DNA from: Sphingopyxis alaskensis RB2256
GTDB lineage: Bacteria; Pseudomonadota; Alphaproteobacteria; Sphingomonadales; Sphingomonadaceae
Direction of reading: 5' to 3'
DNA length: 64,000 bases
Assembly: GCF_000013985.1 (NCBI RefSeq)
Contig: NC_008048.1
Location: 992,001-1,056,000, forward strand
How positions within the stretch are numbered: the stretch's first letter is position 1; each line of letters begins with the position of its first letter. The position numbers were made by a program, and so were the translations under genes. Below the pieces are notes generated by a model. That model had not been told where the DNA came from. It made no database searches and saw only the letters and a list, made by a program, of their open reading frames with translations. Shown in pieces: positions 8,328-17,906 of this stretch.

Positions 8328-8378
8328 TCACGCCCAAGGGCGTGTAAGTCGCAGAAGAAGAAGGGCGGCGGTGCGCAT
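8328..8378 (-). CDS. leuL: leuA leader peptide
   Basis: A 16-codon reading frame, MRTAALLLLRLTRPWA, with five leucine codons (CTT CTT CTT CTG, then CTT), placed 85 bases before leuA on the same strand. It starts at ATG 8378 with AGGG just upstream and stops at TGA 8330-8328. A run of leucine codons in a short frame before leuA is the classic sign of ribosome-mediated attenuation by charged leucyl-tRNA. The sequence CACGCCC-TT-GGGCGTG overlaps the end of the frame as an inverted repeat. I could not see a textbook U-rich terminator before leuA. Confidence 0.75.
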   Translation of the reverse strand: MRTAALLLLRLTRPWA

Positions 8379-8454
8379 CGGCGCCCTAGTGATGCAAAAT
8401 GTCGCGCTTGGCAAGGGGGGAGTGCGAAAATTGCGCTGACGCCCGGTCCCGCCA

Positions 8455-8472
8455 TCCCGGCCTTCGCCGGGA
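8455..8472. repeat. TCCCGGC-CTTC-GCCGGGA palindrome
   Basis: A compact 7-base-pair hairpin sequence with a four-base loop, upstream of the leuA leader. The same core occurs at 46477-46496. It belongs to a widespread class of small dispersed palindromes of the form CATCCCGGC...GCCGGGATG in alphaproteobacteria. Confidence 0.65.
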
Positions 8473-8685
8473 CGACGACAAGAAAGGTGCAAGCGGTTTC
8501 GTCGGCGCCGCCGTCCTTGTCCCCCGGTTCGAACAGTTCCTCCTCGATCCGATTGTCGACACTGCGGACGCACACGCCGATGCGCCAGTTGTCGAGCGGA
8601 CCCTCCCCCACGCGGCCTCGACCTCGGTGAGCGCGTCGGCGGCGTCGCCCGAGATGGGGGGCGGGCCGGTGCGGCCATCCGGCAA
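8470..8685 (-). pseudogene. Possible small gene broken by a one-base G-run deletion
   Basis: Just after yceI on the same strand, a coding-like stretch starts at TTG 8685 and reads through GDAADALTEVEAAWG, then continues in another frame as EGPLDNWRIGVCVRSVDNR and FEPGDKDGGADET. The two halves join if the five-G run at 8605-8609 had six Gs. Both halves show the GC-rich third positions of local genes. The 3' part runs into the palindrome at 8455-8472, so the true end is uncertain. It could be a decayed gene, a sequencing error or chance; I recognise no family. Confidence 0.3.
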
Positions 8686-8691
8686 CGCCGC

Positions 8692-9333
8692 TTATTGTTT
8701 TTCGAAAGCGGCGTGGATTTCCAGTTCGACCTCGTCGCTGACCACCGGGATGCCATAGGCGATGCCGAAATCGCTGCGGCGGATCGTGCCTTCGGCCTCG
8801 AACCCGATGGTCGCCTTCTTGTTGAACGGATTGGTGCCCGCGCCGTGGAAATCGACGTCGAGCGTGACGGGCCTGGTCACGCCGTTAAGGGTCAGGTTGC
8901 CGGTCACCGTGGCTTCGTCGCCTTCGGGATCGACGACAACGCTGGTTGAGACGAACCTGGCGTCGGCGGGGGCAGCGCCGAAGAAGTCGGGCTTGCCGCC
9001 ATCCTTGCCCGCGCGCAGCAGGTGGCTGGTCAGCCCGGCGCTGGCGGTCGTCACCTTCGCGACGGGGATCGTCACCTCGACCCTGGCCGCGGCAGGATTG
9101 GCGGGATCGATCACCAGCGTCCCGGTCACGTCGCCGAATATGCCCGTATATTTGCTGAAGCCGAAATGATCGACTTCCCAGACGACCATCGTGTGAAGCG
9201 GATCGGCGACATAGGTGCCCGCGGCAACGCGCGATTTGTCGGGGGCGCCGGGGACGCCCGAATCCTGCGCGACGACGATCGTCGCGGCGGCGGCGGTGAG
9301 GGCAAGAGCGGCAAAGGGGGCGATGCGGCGCAT
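8692..9333 (-). CDS. YceI-family periplasmic lipid-binding protein
   Basis: A 213-residue protein with a signal peptide (about 22 residues, cleaved after VVAQ or nearby) and a YceI domain. The family pattern is clear: GTYVADPLHTMVVWEVDHFGFSKYTG, then SAGLTSHLLRAGKDGGKPDFF, LTLNGVTRPVTLDV, and IRRSDFGIAYGIPVVSDEV. YceI proteins form an elongated lipocalin-like barrel that binds isoprenoid chains in the periplasm. The start at 9333 has AGGAGC upstream. No functional partner such as a cytochrome b561 lies next to it. Confidence 0.92.
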   Translation of the reverse strand: MRRIAPFAALALTAAAATIVVAQDSGVPGAPDKSRVAAGTYVADPLHTMVVWEVDHFGFSKYTGIFGDVTGTLVIDPANPAAARVEVTIPVAKVTTASAGLTSHLLRAGKDGGKPDFFGAAPADARFVSTSVVVDPEGDEATVTGNLTLNGVTRPVTLDVDFHGAGTNPFNKKATIGFEAEGTIRRSDFGIAYGIPVVSDEVELEIHAAFEKQ

Positions 9334-9561
9334 GGAAAGCTCCTGTTGTGGGGGACGCGCAAGGCTAGGCGAGCGCGCAGCGTGCCGTCAACCGGTGCTG
9401 GAGAAACGCTGCATTTCCATCAGTGCATCGATGCGCGGCGCGCCGCAATCGTCGCGAGAAGGGAATGGAAGAGAGCCGCGGTTTTCGTCGTCATGCTCGC
9501 TTTCCCAGGCCTCCGCTACCCGTATATCATGGGCGGCGGGGAGACCTCCGGGGCGCGATGC

Positions 9562-10233
9562 TTATCCGTGCGCCCGCGCGGCGGCGCGCGCGGCCAGCAG
9601 GTCCCACAGGCCGCTGTGCTGCGCGATCAGTTGCTGCGCGCCGAACAGCATCGCGCGTTCGACCGCGGGCGTGCCGGCCACGCTGGTGGCGAGCCGCGCG
9701 GTTCCGGGAAGGTCGGGCAGCGAACAGGCTGGCGGCGCGAGGTCGAGCCGCTGCGCGCTGATGTCGAGCAGGACGCGGATCGTCCGCCAGTCGAGCGTCA
9801 GCGCAATCGCCGCGCCGAGCGCGCAGCCGTGGCGGTCCGATTCGGCGAGCATGGCGAGCGCCTTGCACTGCGCGGCGACCGCGGCCTCGCATTGCGCCTG
9901 ACCCTGCGTGCTCGGCACCGGGCCGACCGCCGAGGCGATTTTCGAAAGGAAAGCGCGTTCGTCGACGAAGGCGGCGGCAGCCTGGTCCATCCACGCGCGT
10001 GCCGTGGGGTCGACCGTCTTGCGCGCGGCGCTGTCGATCACGCCGGGATGGCGGCCGTGGAGCAGGCAGAGGAAGTGGACTGCGTCAGCCAGGTTACGCA
10101 TCGCATCGGCGCCGCTCGACAGCGCGCCCGACCGGATATGCGGGTGCGCGCCGGTCCCTTCGCGCGCGACGAGCGCGTCGAGCAGTTCGGCGGCGCTGCG
10201 CGTCGGCATCCGTATTTGCGGGGACTGACTCAA
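9562..10233 (-). CDS. Uncharacterised alpha-helical protein (DUF6975-like)
   Basis: A roughly 223-residue protein, alanine- and leucine-rich, with no signal peptide or membrane helix. It resembles in length and composition the sphingomonad family I know as DUF6975, but I cannot verify this. Landmarks are ADAVHFLCLLHGRHPGVID, ARAWMDQAAAAFVDERAFLSK, and CEAAVAAQCKALAMLAESDRHG. I chose the TTG at 10233 because AGAGGAA stands six bases ahead; the ATG at 10209 lacks a ribosome site, and an ATG at 10374 is also in frame. Function unknown. Confidence 0.65.
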   Translation of the reverse strand: MSQSPQIRMPTRSAAELLDALVAREGTGAHPHIRSGALSSGADAMRNLADAVHFLCLLHGRHPGVIDSAARKTVDPTARAWMDQAAAAFVDERAFLSKIASAVGPVPSTQGQAQCEAAVAAQCKALAMLAESDRHGCALGAAIALTLDWRTIRVLLDISAQRLDLAPPACSLPDLPGTARLATSVAGTPAVERAMLFGAQQLIAQHSGLWDLLAARAAARAHG

Positions 10234-10394
10234 CGCGGGTTCCTCTCTGGCGCCTGACCGGGGCCAAGCCGATGGAATGGCTGGCGATCCCTCATAGGCC
10301 AACGTCGTAAACGACGCGTTTATATGCGGGGGCGGATTTGGACCCCGATTGTTCCAGTCAGGGACAATGGCCAACCGACGGCGTTGAGAGGGTA

Positions 10395-10436
10395 AAGGGA
10401 CCGGCGAGCCACCGGGGGGAGGCTCGACGGTCCCTT
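10395..10436. terminator. Strong GC-rich hairpin between pspC and the DUF6975-like gene
   Basis: AAGGGACCG and GAGCC pair with GGCTC and CGGTCCCTT, giving a long stem with a small internal loop. On the minus strand it follows the pspC gene and ends in CCCTTT, so it may terminate that transcript. The U-run is poor, so it could also act as an RNA-stabilising or barrier hairpin. Confidence 0.55.
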
Positions 10437-10508
10437 ATATGACGCGGAAAGCGCGCCATCGGAGCGAAGCGGCGGACTCGGGGAGAGGGAGAACCCGGCC
10501 GCTTCGGC

Positions 10509-10805
10509 TCAAGCTGCGAGTGCGAGTTCCTCACCCTTCGGCGCTGGCTGCGCGTCGTCCCCGGTCACGGCGCGCGCAGGGGCGACCGTCGGTGCTTCGC
10601 TGGGCGGGAAGAGCAGGCGCGAGGCGAGCACGACGAGGCCGAGCCCGAAATAGGCGGCGAAGCTCTGCACCGGGAAGAAAAAGAGCGGCGCGATGAACGC
10701 CAGGCGCAGATAGAGCGGGTTGAAGCCGAAATCCTGGCCCACGGCCTCGCAGATACCGAAAAAGGTGTCGCGGCGGCGGAAGAGATTGGTGGTTTCGTTC
10801 TGCAT
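10509..10805 (-). CDS. PspC-domain membrane protein
   Basis: A 98-residue protein with a PspC domain: LFRRRDTFFGICEAVGQDFG, then two hydrophobic stretches (LYLRLAFIAPLFFFPV and AAYFGLGLVVLASRLLF). The remaining 30 residues are a polar, Ala/Pro-rich tail. PspC proteins are small inner-membrane proteins linked to the phage-shock envelope stress response; there is no PspA or PspB next to it. The ATG at 10805 has AGAGGAAAGACG upstream. Confidence 0.85.
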   Translation of the reverse strand: MQNETTNLFRRRDTFFGICEAVGQDFGFNPLYLRLAFIAPLFFFPVQSFAAYFGLGLVVLASRLLFPPSEAPTVAPARAVTGDDAQPAPKGEELALAA

Positions 10806-11060
10806 TTTTGCGTCTTTCCTCTGGCTGCGGGCTCTGCCCCGCGTTCGTGCCCGATGCTTCGCAAGGGGCGTGCCAATTATGCCGATGTGCGGATTTCCGG
10901 GCGATCTGACCCCTGCGCCGTCGAGGCGGCGGCGCAGAGTTCCGAAAATTATCCTGTCATTCGGGAAATTTCACCATCGGTCTGTATCATTATCATGGCG
11001 TGAACTCGGGGAGAGCGCCGCCGATATGGGCGGCGGCAATGCTCCTACAAGATGTGTGTG
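10806..11060. other. Intergenic region upstream of pspC
   Basis: No gene is visible between pspC and the rpoD terminator. The stretch holds a CTGCGCCG/CGGCGCAG hairpin at 10913-10937 and a slightly AT-richer segment at 10940-10995 that probably carries the pspC promoter. I could not pick out a convincing -35/-10 pair or a GGAAC...CGTT stress promoter. Confidence 0.5.
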
Positions 11061-11088
11061 AAAAAAGGCGGCCGGTTAGACCGACCGC
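11061..11088 (-). terminator. Rho-independent terminator of rpoD
   Basis: On the minus strand, GCGGTCGGT-CTA-ACCGGCCGC forms a nine-pair stem with one G-U pair and is followed at once by six Ts. It lies 44 bases past the rpoD stop, the standard position for an intrinsic terminator. Confidence 0.8.
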
Positions 11089-11131
11089 TGTCATAATTCG
11101 ATGAATGTCGTCAGCGGGTTAGGCGCCGCGC

Positions 11132-13141
<2,010 letters not shown>

Positions 13142-13176
13142 TCTTGTTCCTTGCCTGCGGGGGCATTTACGGGTCG

Positions 13177-15054
13177 TTACTGGCTGCGGCTGTCGGACAG
13201 CGCGGCCAGGCGGCGGGTCAGATCCTCGTCCATCGCGCGCAGCTTTTGCTGCCGCGCATGGCCTTCGTCGTCCATCGTGCGCATATAATCCGCGGTCGCC
13301 TCGGCCAGCCGGGCACGGATTTCGGGCTGCGTCACGAGCACGCCGATATATTCGTCAAGGTCGCGCAGCGCGATCTCGCGCGCCTTATCAACCTCTTCGC
13401 CTTCGAGCCGTCGATTGAACGAGAAGTGCATTCCATCGGCTCTGAGCAATGTCATCGCCCTATTATACACTTTCATGGGTTCCAATATGGCAAGCAACCC
13501 CTCGCAATCAAGCCCTTCGCGGGCATTTGCGATGTCAAGCATCAGCCCGAGCAGTTCGGCGTCGCCAGAATCGGGGATGGCGAGGCGGCACAGCGCCTCT
13601 TCGTTGCGCCGGATCGCTTGCGGATAGCGGAGCAGGCCGCCGAGCAACGCCGCGGCGAGCGGGCCCGCGATGCCCGTCTGGCCGAGCGCGCGTGTCTCCT
13701 CGCCCGGCGGCTGGAGCCGCGGGTCGGGCGCGAAGCGCCGACCGCCGCGCCCCGGCTGCGGCGCCCATGGCACGCGCGGGCCGCGCCCGGCGGGCGCCCT
13801 TGCGAACAGCGCGTCGAGTTTTTCGCGGAACGCCTCGCGATAATGGTGGCGCACATCGGCATCCTCGATCACGTCTGCGTGCGCCAACAGCCGCGTCTTG
13901 AGCGCCGCCCGCTCCTCGGGCGTCGCGAGCGGCCCCGCGGCGACCTCATGCGCCCACAGGCGCTCGACGAGCGGCTGCGCATCCTCCAGGATCGCCGCGA
14001 AGCCCTCGGCGCCCTTGGCGCGCACCAGGTCGTCGGGGTCCTGCCCAGCCGGCAGCGTCGCAAAGGCGAGGCTGAAGCCGGGGCGGAGCAGCGGCAGCGC
14101 GCGCATCGCGGCGCGCATTGCCGCTTTCTGCCCCGCGCTGTCGCCGTCGAAACAGAGGATGGGCACGGGCACCATGCGCCACAGCATCGCGAGCTGGTTC
14201 TCGGTGAGCGCGGTGCCGAGCGGCGCGACCGCGTCGGTGATCCCCGCTTCCGCCAGCGCGATGACGTCCATATAGCCTTCGACGACGACGATGCGGTTCG
14301 TCCGCCGCGATGCGGGGCTTGCCTTGTCGAGATTGTAGAGCGTGCGCCCCTTGTCGAAGAGCGGCGTGTCGGGCGAGTTCAGATATTTGGGCTCGCCGTC
14401 GCCAAGGATGCGTCCGCCAAAGGCGATGACGCGCCCGCGCGCATCACGGATCGGGATCATCAGCCGCCCACGGAAACGGTCGTAGGGCTCCTTGTCATCG
14501 ACGGCGATCAGCATCCCCGCCTCGACGAGCATCGCGGTCGGGAACGTCTTGAGCGCCTCCTTCAGCGCACTGCGGCTGTCGGGCGCAAGGCCGAAGCCGA
14601 AGGCCTTGCGCGTCGCTTCCGAAATACCCCGCTTGGCGAGATATTCGCGCGCCGGGGCGCCGTTGCTGCTGCCAAGCTGCTGCGCGAACCATTCGGCCGC
14701 GGCCTGCATCACGTCGCGCAGACTTGCCTGTTCTTCGGCCTTTTTCGCGGCACGCGGGTCGGGGGCGGGAACCTCCATCCCCGCTTCGGCGGCAAGCTCC
14801 TTCACCGCATCCATGAAGCTGAGGCCGCGCTGGTCGGTCATCCAGCGGATCGCATCGCCATGCGCGCCGCAGCCGAAGCAGTGATAGAAGCCCTTTTCAT
14901 CGTTGATCGTGAAGCTGGGCGTCTTTTCGTTATGGAAGGGGCAGCAGGCCTTATACTCGCGGCCCGCGCGCGTGATCTTCACAGTGCGCCCGATGAGGGT
15001 CGACAGCGTGATCCGCGAGCGCAGTTCGTCAAGCCATTGCGGGGTGAGGGTCAT
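13177..15054 (-). CDS. dnaG: DNA primase
   Basis: Makes RNA primers for replication. The N-terminal CHC2 zinc finger is visible ([12 protein letters not shown], then [14 protein letters not shown]), followed by the TOPRIM domain with [11 protein letters not shown] and [13 protein letters not shown], and a variable C-terminal helicase-binding region. At 625 residues it is of normal length. The ATG at 15054 overlaps the GIY-YIG stop as ATGA, and its GGAGGCAACCC ribosome site lies inside the tail of that gene. rpoD follows in the same direction. Confidence 0.97.
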   Translation of the reverse strand: MTLTPQWLDELRSRITLSTLIGRTVKITRAGREYKACCPFHNEKTPSFTINDEKGFYHCFGCGAHGDAIRWMTDQRGLSFMDAVKELAAEAGMEVPAPDPRAAKKAEEQASLRDVMQAAAEWFAQQLGSSNGAPAREYLAKRGISEATRKAFGFGLAPDSRSALKEALKTFPTAMLVEAGMLIAVDDKEPYDRFRGRLMIPIRDARGRVIAFGGRILGDGEPKYLNSPDTPLFDKGRTLYNLDKASPASRRTNRIVVVEGYMDVIALAEAGITDAVAPLGTALTENQLAMLWRMVPVPILCFDGDSAGQKAAMRAAMRALPLLRPGFSLAFATLPAGQDPDDLVRAKGAEGFAAILEDAQPLVERLWAHEVAAGPLATPEERAALKTRLLAHADVIEDADVRHHYREAFREKLDALFARAPAGRGPRVPWAPQPGRGGRRFAPDPRLQPPGEETRALGQTGIAGPLAAALLGGLLRYPQAIRRNEEALCRLAIPDSGDAELLGLMLDIANAREGLDCEGLLAILEPMKVYNRAMTLLRADGMHFSFNRRLEGEEVDKAREIALRDLDEYIGVLVTQPEIRARLAEATADYMRTMDDEGHARQQKLRAMDEDLTRRLAALSDSRSQ

Positions 15055-15464
15055 GGGTTGCCTCCGCCACTGGGCAAGCCTCTATTCCCGCTCGTGTCGA
15101 GCGAAGTCGAGACACCAATCGGGCTGGGCGCTATTTCGACGGGCATCTCGACTTCGCTCGATGCGAACGGAGAGGTGGGGCGCTCCTTGGGTGGTTTGGC
15201 GAAATGGCTCACGGCTTCCCAATCCCCACGGATCAACGCTTCCTTCTTCGCCCGCGACCATTTTTTGATCCGCGCTTCGGCATCCAGTGCTTCATAGCGC
15301 GTGGCGAAGTCTTGCGACCACATAAGGCGGACGGGCAAGCGCGACGAGGTGAAGCCTTCGATCAATCCGCTTTGATGCTGGGCGATCCTGAACTCAAGAT
15401 TGTCGGTATGCCCGGTGTAATAGAGCCCATCGGCACAGAGGAGGATATAGGTCCAGAACGCCAT
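15051..15464 (-). CDS. GIY-YIG nuclease-like protein with repeat-derived tail
   Basis: A 137-residue UPF0213/YhbQ-like GIY-YIG protein. The core is complete: WTYILLCADGLYYTGHTDNL, the arginine-bearing RIAQHQSG, and the lower part EARIKKWSRAKKEALI. Residues about 99-126 are encoded by copy A of the palindromic repeat (SPFASSEVEMP... GVSTSLDTSGN), so the natural protein probably ended near residue 95-98 and was extended by the insertion. The new end overlaps the dnaG start. Such proteins are thought to act on DNA, but the roles of single-domain members are poorly known. Confidence 0.88.
   Translation of the reverse strand: MAFWTYILLCADGLYYTGHTDNLEFRIAQHQSGLIEGFTSSRLPVRLMWSQDFATRYEALDAEARIKKWSRAKKEALIRGDWEAVSHFAKPPKERPTSPFASSEVEMPVEIAPSPIGVSTSLDTSGNRGLPSGGGNP
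15087..15170 (-). repeat. 82-bp palindromic repeat, copy A (inside the GIY-YIG gene)
   Basis: Read on the minus strand, the arms are CCGTTCGCATCGAGCGAAGT... and ...CTTCGCTCGACACGAGCGGG around a loop of about 25 bases. It is in the same orientation and reading frame relative to the host gene as copy C in carA. The arms are highly similar to copies B, C and D; the loop differs. Confidence 0.9.
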
Positions 15465-15476
15465 CCCGCCTATCTA

Positions 15477-15557
15477 CCCGTTCGCATCGAGCGAAGTCGA
15501 GATGCCCCTCGACCTCGTTCCATGCCGATGGGTGTCCCGACTTCGCTCGATGCGAAC
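15477..15557 (+). repeat. 82-bp palindromic repeat, copy B (intergenic)
   Basis: Lies between the GIY-YIG gene and yqeY. Arms begin CCCGTTCGCATCGAGCGAAG and end CTTCGCTCGATGCGAACA. Its loop (CTCGACCTCGTTCCATGCCG) closely matches that of copy D, so B and D are the most recent pair or share a parent. Confidence 0.9.
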
Positions 15558-15586
15558 AGAAAAAGAGGATGGCGCTTGGCTGGCGG

Positions 15587-16039
15587 TCAGCCCAAAGCCG
15601 CCTTCACCCACCCGCTCGCCTTGCTCATGTCGAGCTGGCTGCCCAGCCGGTCCTTCACCGCGGCCATCACCTTGCCCATATCCTTCAGGCTCTCGGCGCC
15701 CAGCTCCACGACAATCGCCTTGATCGCGGCCATCGCTTCATCATCGCTCAGCTGTGCGGGCAGGAAAGCCTCGATCACCGCGACCTCGGCCGCTTCGATC
15801 TCGGCGAGATCCTGCCGTCCGCCCTGTTCATACATGGCGATCGATTCGCGGCGCTGCTTGACCATTTTCTGCAGGACGTCGGTGACGAGCGCATCGTCGT
15901 CGTCCGGCGCGGTGCCGGTTCTGAGTTCGATGTCCTTGTCCTTGATCTTCGCCAGCATCAGCCGGATCGTGCCCAGGCGCGCCTTGTCGCCGCTCTTCAT
16001 CGCGGCAACCTGCGCAGCCTTGATGTCATCGCGAATCAT
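15587..16039 (-). CDS. yqeY: GatB/YqeY domain protein
   Basis: A 150-residue YqeY protein: starts MIRDDIKAAQVAAMKSGDK, then ARLGTIRLMLAKIKDKDIE, a region with VVTDVLQKMVKQRRESI-like sequence, and a helical C-terminal half (MGKVMAAVKDRLG). The family is related to the tail domain of the GatB amidotransferase subunit and may bind tRNA. I chose the ATG at 16039, matching the family start, with GGGGACACGC ahead; two ATGs upstream add up to seven residues. It is divergent from carA. Confidence 0.9.
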   Translation of the reverse strand: MIRDDIKAAQVAAMKSGDKARLGTIRLMLAKIKDKDIELRTGTAPDDDDALVTDVLQKMVKQRRESIAMYEQGGRQDLAEIEAAEVAVIEAFLPAQLSDDEAMAAIKAIVVELGAESLKDMGKVMAAVKDRLGSQLDMSKASGWVKAALG

Positions 16040-16106
16040 GCGTGTCCCCATGGCTCTCAAATTTCGGAAAGGCCCTCTCTAGCGGGAAGATTCCAAATCC
16101 GATAGC

Positions 16107-16135
16107 TTGTGAATCACTTTTTTGGCGCCTAATTG
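16107..16135 (+). promoter_or_regulatory. Candidate carA promoter
   Basis: TTGTGA at 16107-16112 and TAATTG at 16130-16135 are separated by 17 bases and lie 36-64 bases before the carA ATG. This is a reasonable vegetative sigma-70 pair in an otherwise AT-richer gap. No pyrimidine-linked leader or attenuator was found. Confidence 0.4.
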
Positions 16136-16170
16136 GTCGGCCGTTTAGCCCCCCGTCCGGAGCATGTTAA

Positions 16171-17442
16171 ATGGCACCAGCCAACCCATCAGTCGCGCCC
16201 AAAAGCCAGCCGTCCGGCGCCACCGGCGTCCTCGTCCTTGCCGACGGCACCATCCTGTGGGGCGTCGGTTATGGCGCGAGCGGGGCCGCGGCAGGCGAGA
16301 TTTGTTTCAACACGTCGATGACCGGCTATCAGGAAATCCTGACCGACCCCAGCTACGCCGGGCAGATCATCACCTTCACCTTTCCGCACATCGGCAATGT
16401 CGGCGCGAACCCGGAGGATATGGAGCGCAGCGTCCACGGTGCGCTCGGCGCGATCACGCGCGAGCTGCCGACGGCGCCCAGCAATTTTCGAAGCGTGCAG
16501 ACCCTGCCCGAATGGATGACGGAGCAGGGGGTGATCGGGCTGGCGGGCATCGACACGCGCGCGCTGACGCGGCGCATCCGCGATGCAGGCGCGCCGAACG
16601 GGGTGATCGCGCACAGCCCGGACGCCAAGTTTGACATTGACGCGCTGCTGGCGATGGCGCGGGGTTGGCCGGGGCTGGAGGGGCTGGACCTCGCGAAGAC
16701 CGTCAGCCGGACCGATACGGGTGAGTGGACCGGCGGTATTTGGGCTCTCGGTAAGGGTTATCAAACCCCGTTCGCATCGAGCGAAGTCGAGATGCCCATC
16801 GACGGCGCACGACCTCATGGTGTCTCGACTTCGCTCGACACGAACGGGAATGGGGCGACGGCTCAAGCCCGCCCCCATGTCGTCGCGATCGACTATGGCG
16901 CAAAGGACAATATCTTCCGGAGCCTCGTGAAGGCCGGCGCGCGCGTCACCGTGGTGCCCGCGACCGCGAGCCTCGACGAGGTGCTGGCGCTGGAGCCCGC
17001 GGGGGTGTTCCTGTCGAACGGCCCCGGCGATCCGGCGGCGACGGGCGACTATGCGGTGCCGGTGATCCAGGGGCTGCTCGAACGCAATGTCCCGATCTTC
17101 GGTATCTGCCTCGGCCACCAGCTGCTCGCGCTCGCCGCGGGCGCCCGGACGGTGAAGATGCACCAGGGTCACCGCGGCGCGAACCATCCGGTCCAGCGCG
17201 TCGGCGGCGATTTCGCCGACGGCGTGGTCGAGATCACCAGCATGAACCACGGCTTCGCGGTCGACGCCTCGACCTTGCCCGCGGGCGTGGTCGAAACGCA
17301 CAAGAGCCTGTTCGACGGATCGAACTGCGGCATCGCGATCACGGGCAAAAATGCGTTCAGCGTACAATATCACCCCGAGGCGAGCCCGGGGCCGCAGGAC
17401 AGTTTCTATCTGTTCGAGAAGTTTGTGGGCGGGCTTCGTTAA
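16171..17442 (+). CDS. carA: Carbamoyl-phosphate synthase small subunit with in-frame repeat insert
   Basis: Hydrolyses glutamine and passes ammonia to CarB for carbamoyl phosphate synthesis. The N-terminal domain has CFNTSMTGYQEILTDPSY; the class I amidotransferase domain starts at VVAIDYGAKDNIFRSL and has the nucleophile Cys313 in GICLGHQ and the C-terminal SVQYHPEASPG. Residues about 199-226 are encoded by copy C of the palindromic repeat and fall in the linker between the two domains; total length 423 is longer than usual. All catalytic motifs remain, so the protein should work. The stop overlaps the next gene as TAATG. Confidence 0.96.
   Translation: MAPANPSVAPKSQPSGATGVLVLADGTILWGVGYGASGAAAGEICFNTSMTGYQEILTDPSYAGQIITFTFPHIGNVGANPEDMERSVHGALGAITRELPTAPSNFRSVQTLPEWMTEQGVIGLAGIDTRALTRRIRDAGAPNGVIAHSPDAKFDIDALLAMARGWPGLEGLDLAKTVSRTDTGEWTGGIWALGKGYQTPFASSEVEMPIDGARPHGVSTSLDTNGNGATAQARPHVVAIDYGAKDNIFRSLVKAGARVTVVPATASLDEVLALEPAGVFLSNGPGDPAATGDYAVPVIQGLLERNVPIFGICLGHQLLALAAGARTVKMHQGHRGANHPVQRVGGDFADGVVEITSMNHGFAVDASTLPAGVVETHKSLFDGSNCGIAITGKNAFSVQYHPEASPGPQDSFYLFEKFVGGLR
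16767..16848 (+). repeat. 82-bp palindromic repeat, copy C (inside carA)
   Basis: Arms CCCGTTCGCATCGAGCGAAG and CTTCGCTCGACACGAACGGG flank a loop of about 20 bases. In carA it is translated as PFASSEVEMP...GVSTSLDTNGN, the same frame used by copy A in the GIY-YIG gene. No stop codon arises, and the reading frame is kept on both sides. Confidence 0.92.
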
Positions 17443-17906
17443 TGAGTTCAATTGGCTCACCTTCCTCCTTGCCCGCTGGGGAGGGTTCGGCTGAGGAGCC
17501 GGATGCCTTGCCTCCCCGCAATTCAATCGTGACCCAAGCTGGTGATTTCATCGTCACTGGAGACGGCAAGTATATTGTTACGGAAAGCGGGGATGAGGGT
17601 GATGCTACAGATCGTCCGATTTCAGTCGATAGCGTAGACTGGACGGGCTTGGCCTCGAAGGCCAGCCAAGCTCATATCGTCGAAATTCGGCGGAACGTAA
17701 TCGCTCTACAGCAAGCGATTATGCAGTCCGATGCAAGTATTGATGCAAAAACAGATGCTTGCAAGCGGGTTGAGGCCGTAATCCTCTTGCTTGAAGCACC
17801 AAATGTTCCTTGGCGCCAAATTGTTGAGTTGCTCAATCATTCTTCGGTCACAGCCTTTTTGACTGCGCTTAACATCATCCAATTTATTATAGGTCTGGCC
17901 TCGTAA
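17442..17906 (+). CDS. Orphan protein encoded between carA and carB
   Basis: A 154-residue protein I do not recognise. It starts at an ATG that overlaps the carA stop (TAATG) and ends one base before the carB ATG, so it fills the gap exactly. Base composition is much lower in GC than its neighbours. The first 20 residues (SSLPAGEGSAEE) look derived from a common CTTGCCCGCTGGGGAGGG repeat. Then come short repeats of the form IVTQAGDFIVTGDGKYIVT, a helical middle, and a hydrophobic C-terminus (VTAFLTALNIIQFIIGLAS) that may be a membrane anchor. Likely acquired by transfer; function unknown. Confidence 0.7.
   Translation: MSSIGSPSSLPAGEGSAEEPDALPPRNSIVTQAGDFIVTGDGKYIVTESGDEGDATDRPISVDSVDWTGLASKASQAHIVEIRRNVIALQQAIMQSDASIDAKTDACKRVEAVILLLEAPNVPWRQIVELLNHSSVTAFLTALNIIQFIIGLAS

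Noticed and set aside
13144..15297. A 717-codon plus-strand frame over dnaG
   Set aside because: Antisense shadow; dnaG on the other strand carries the zinc finger and TOPRIM motifs.
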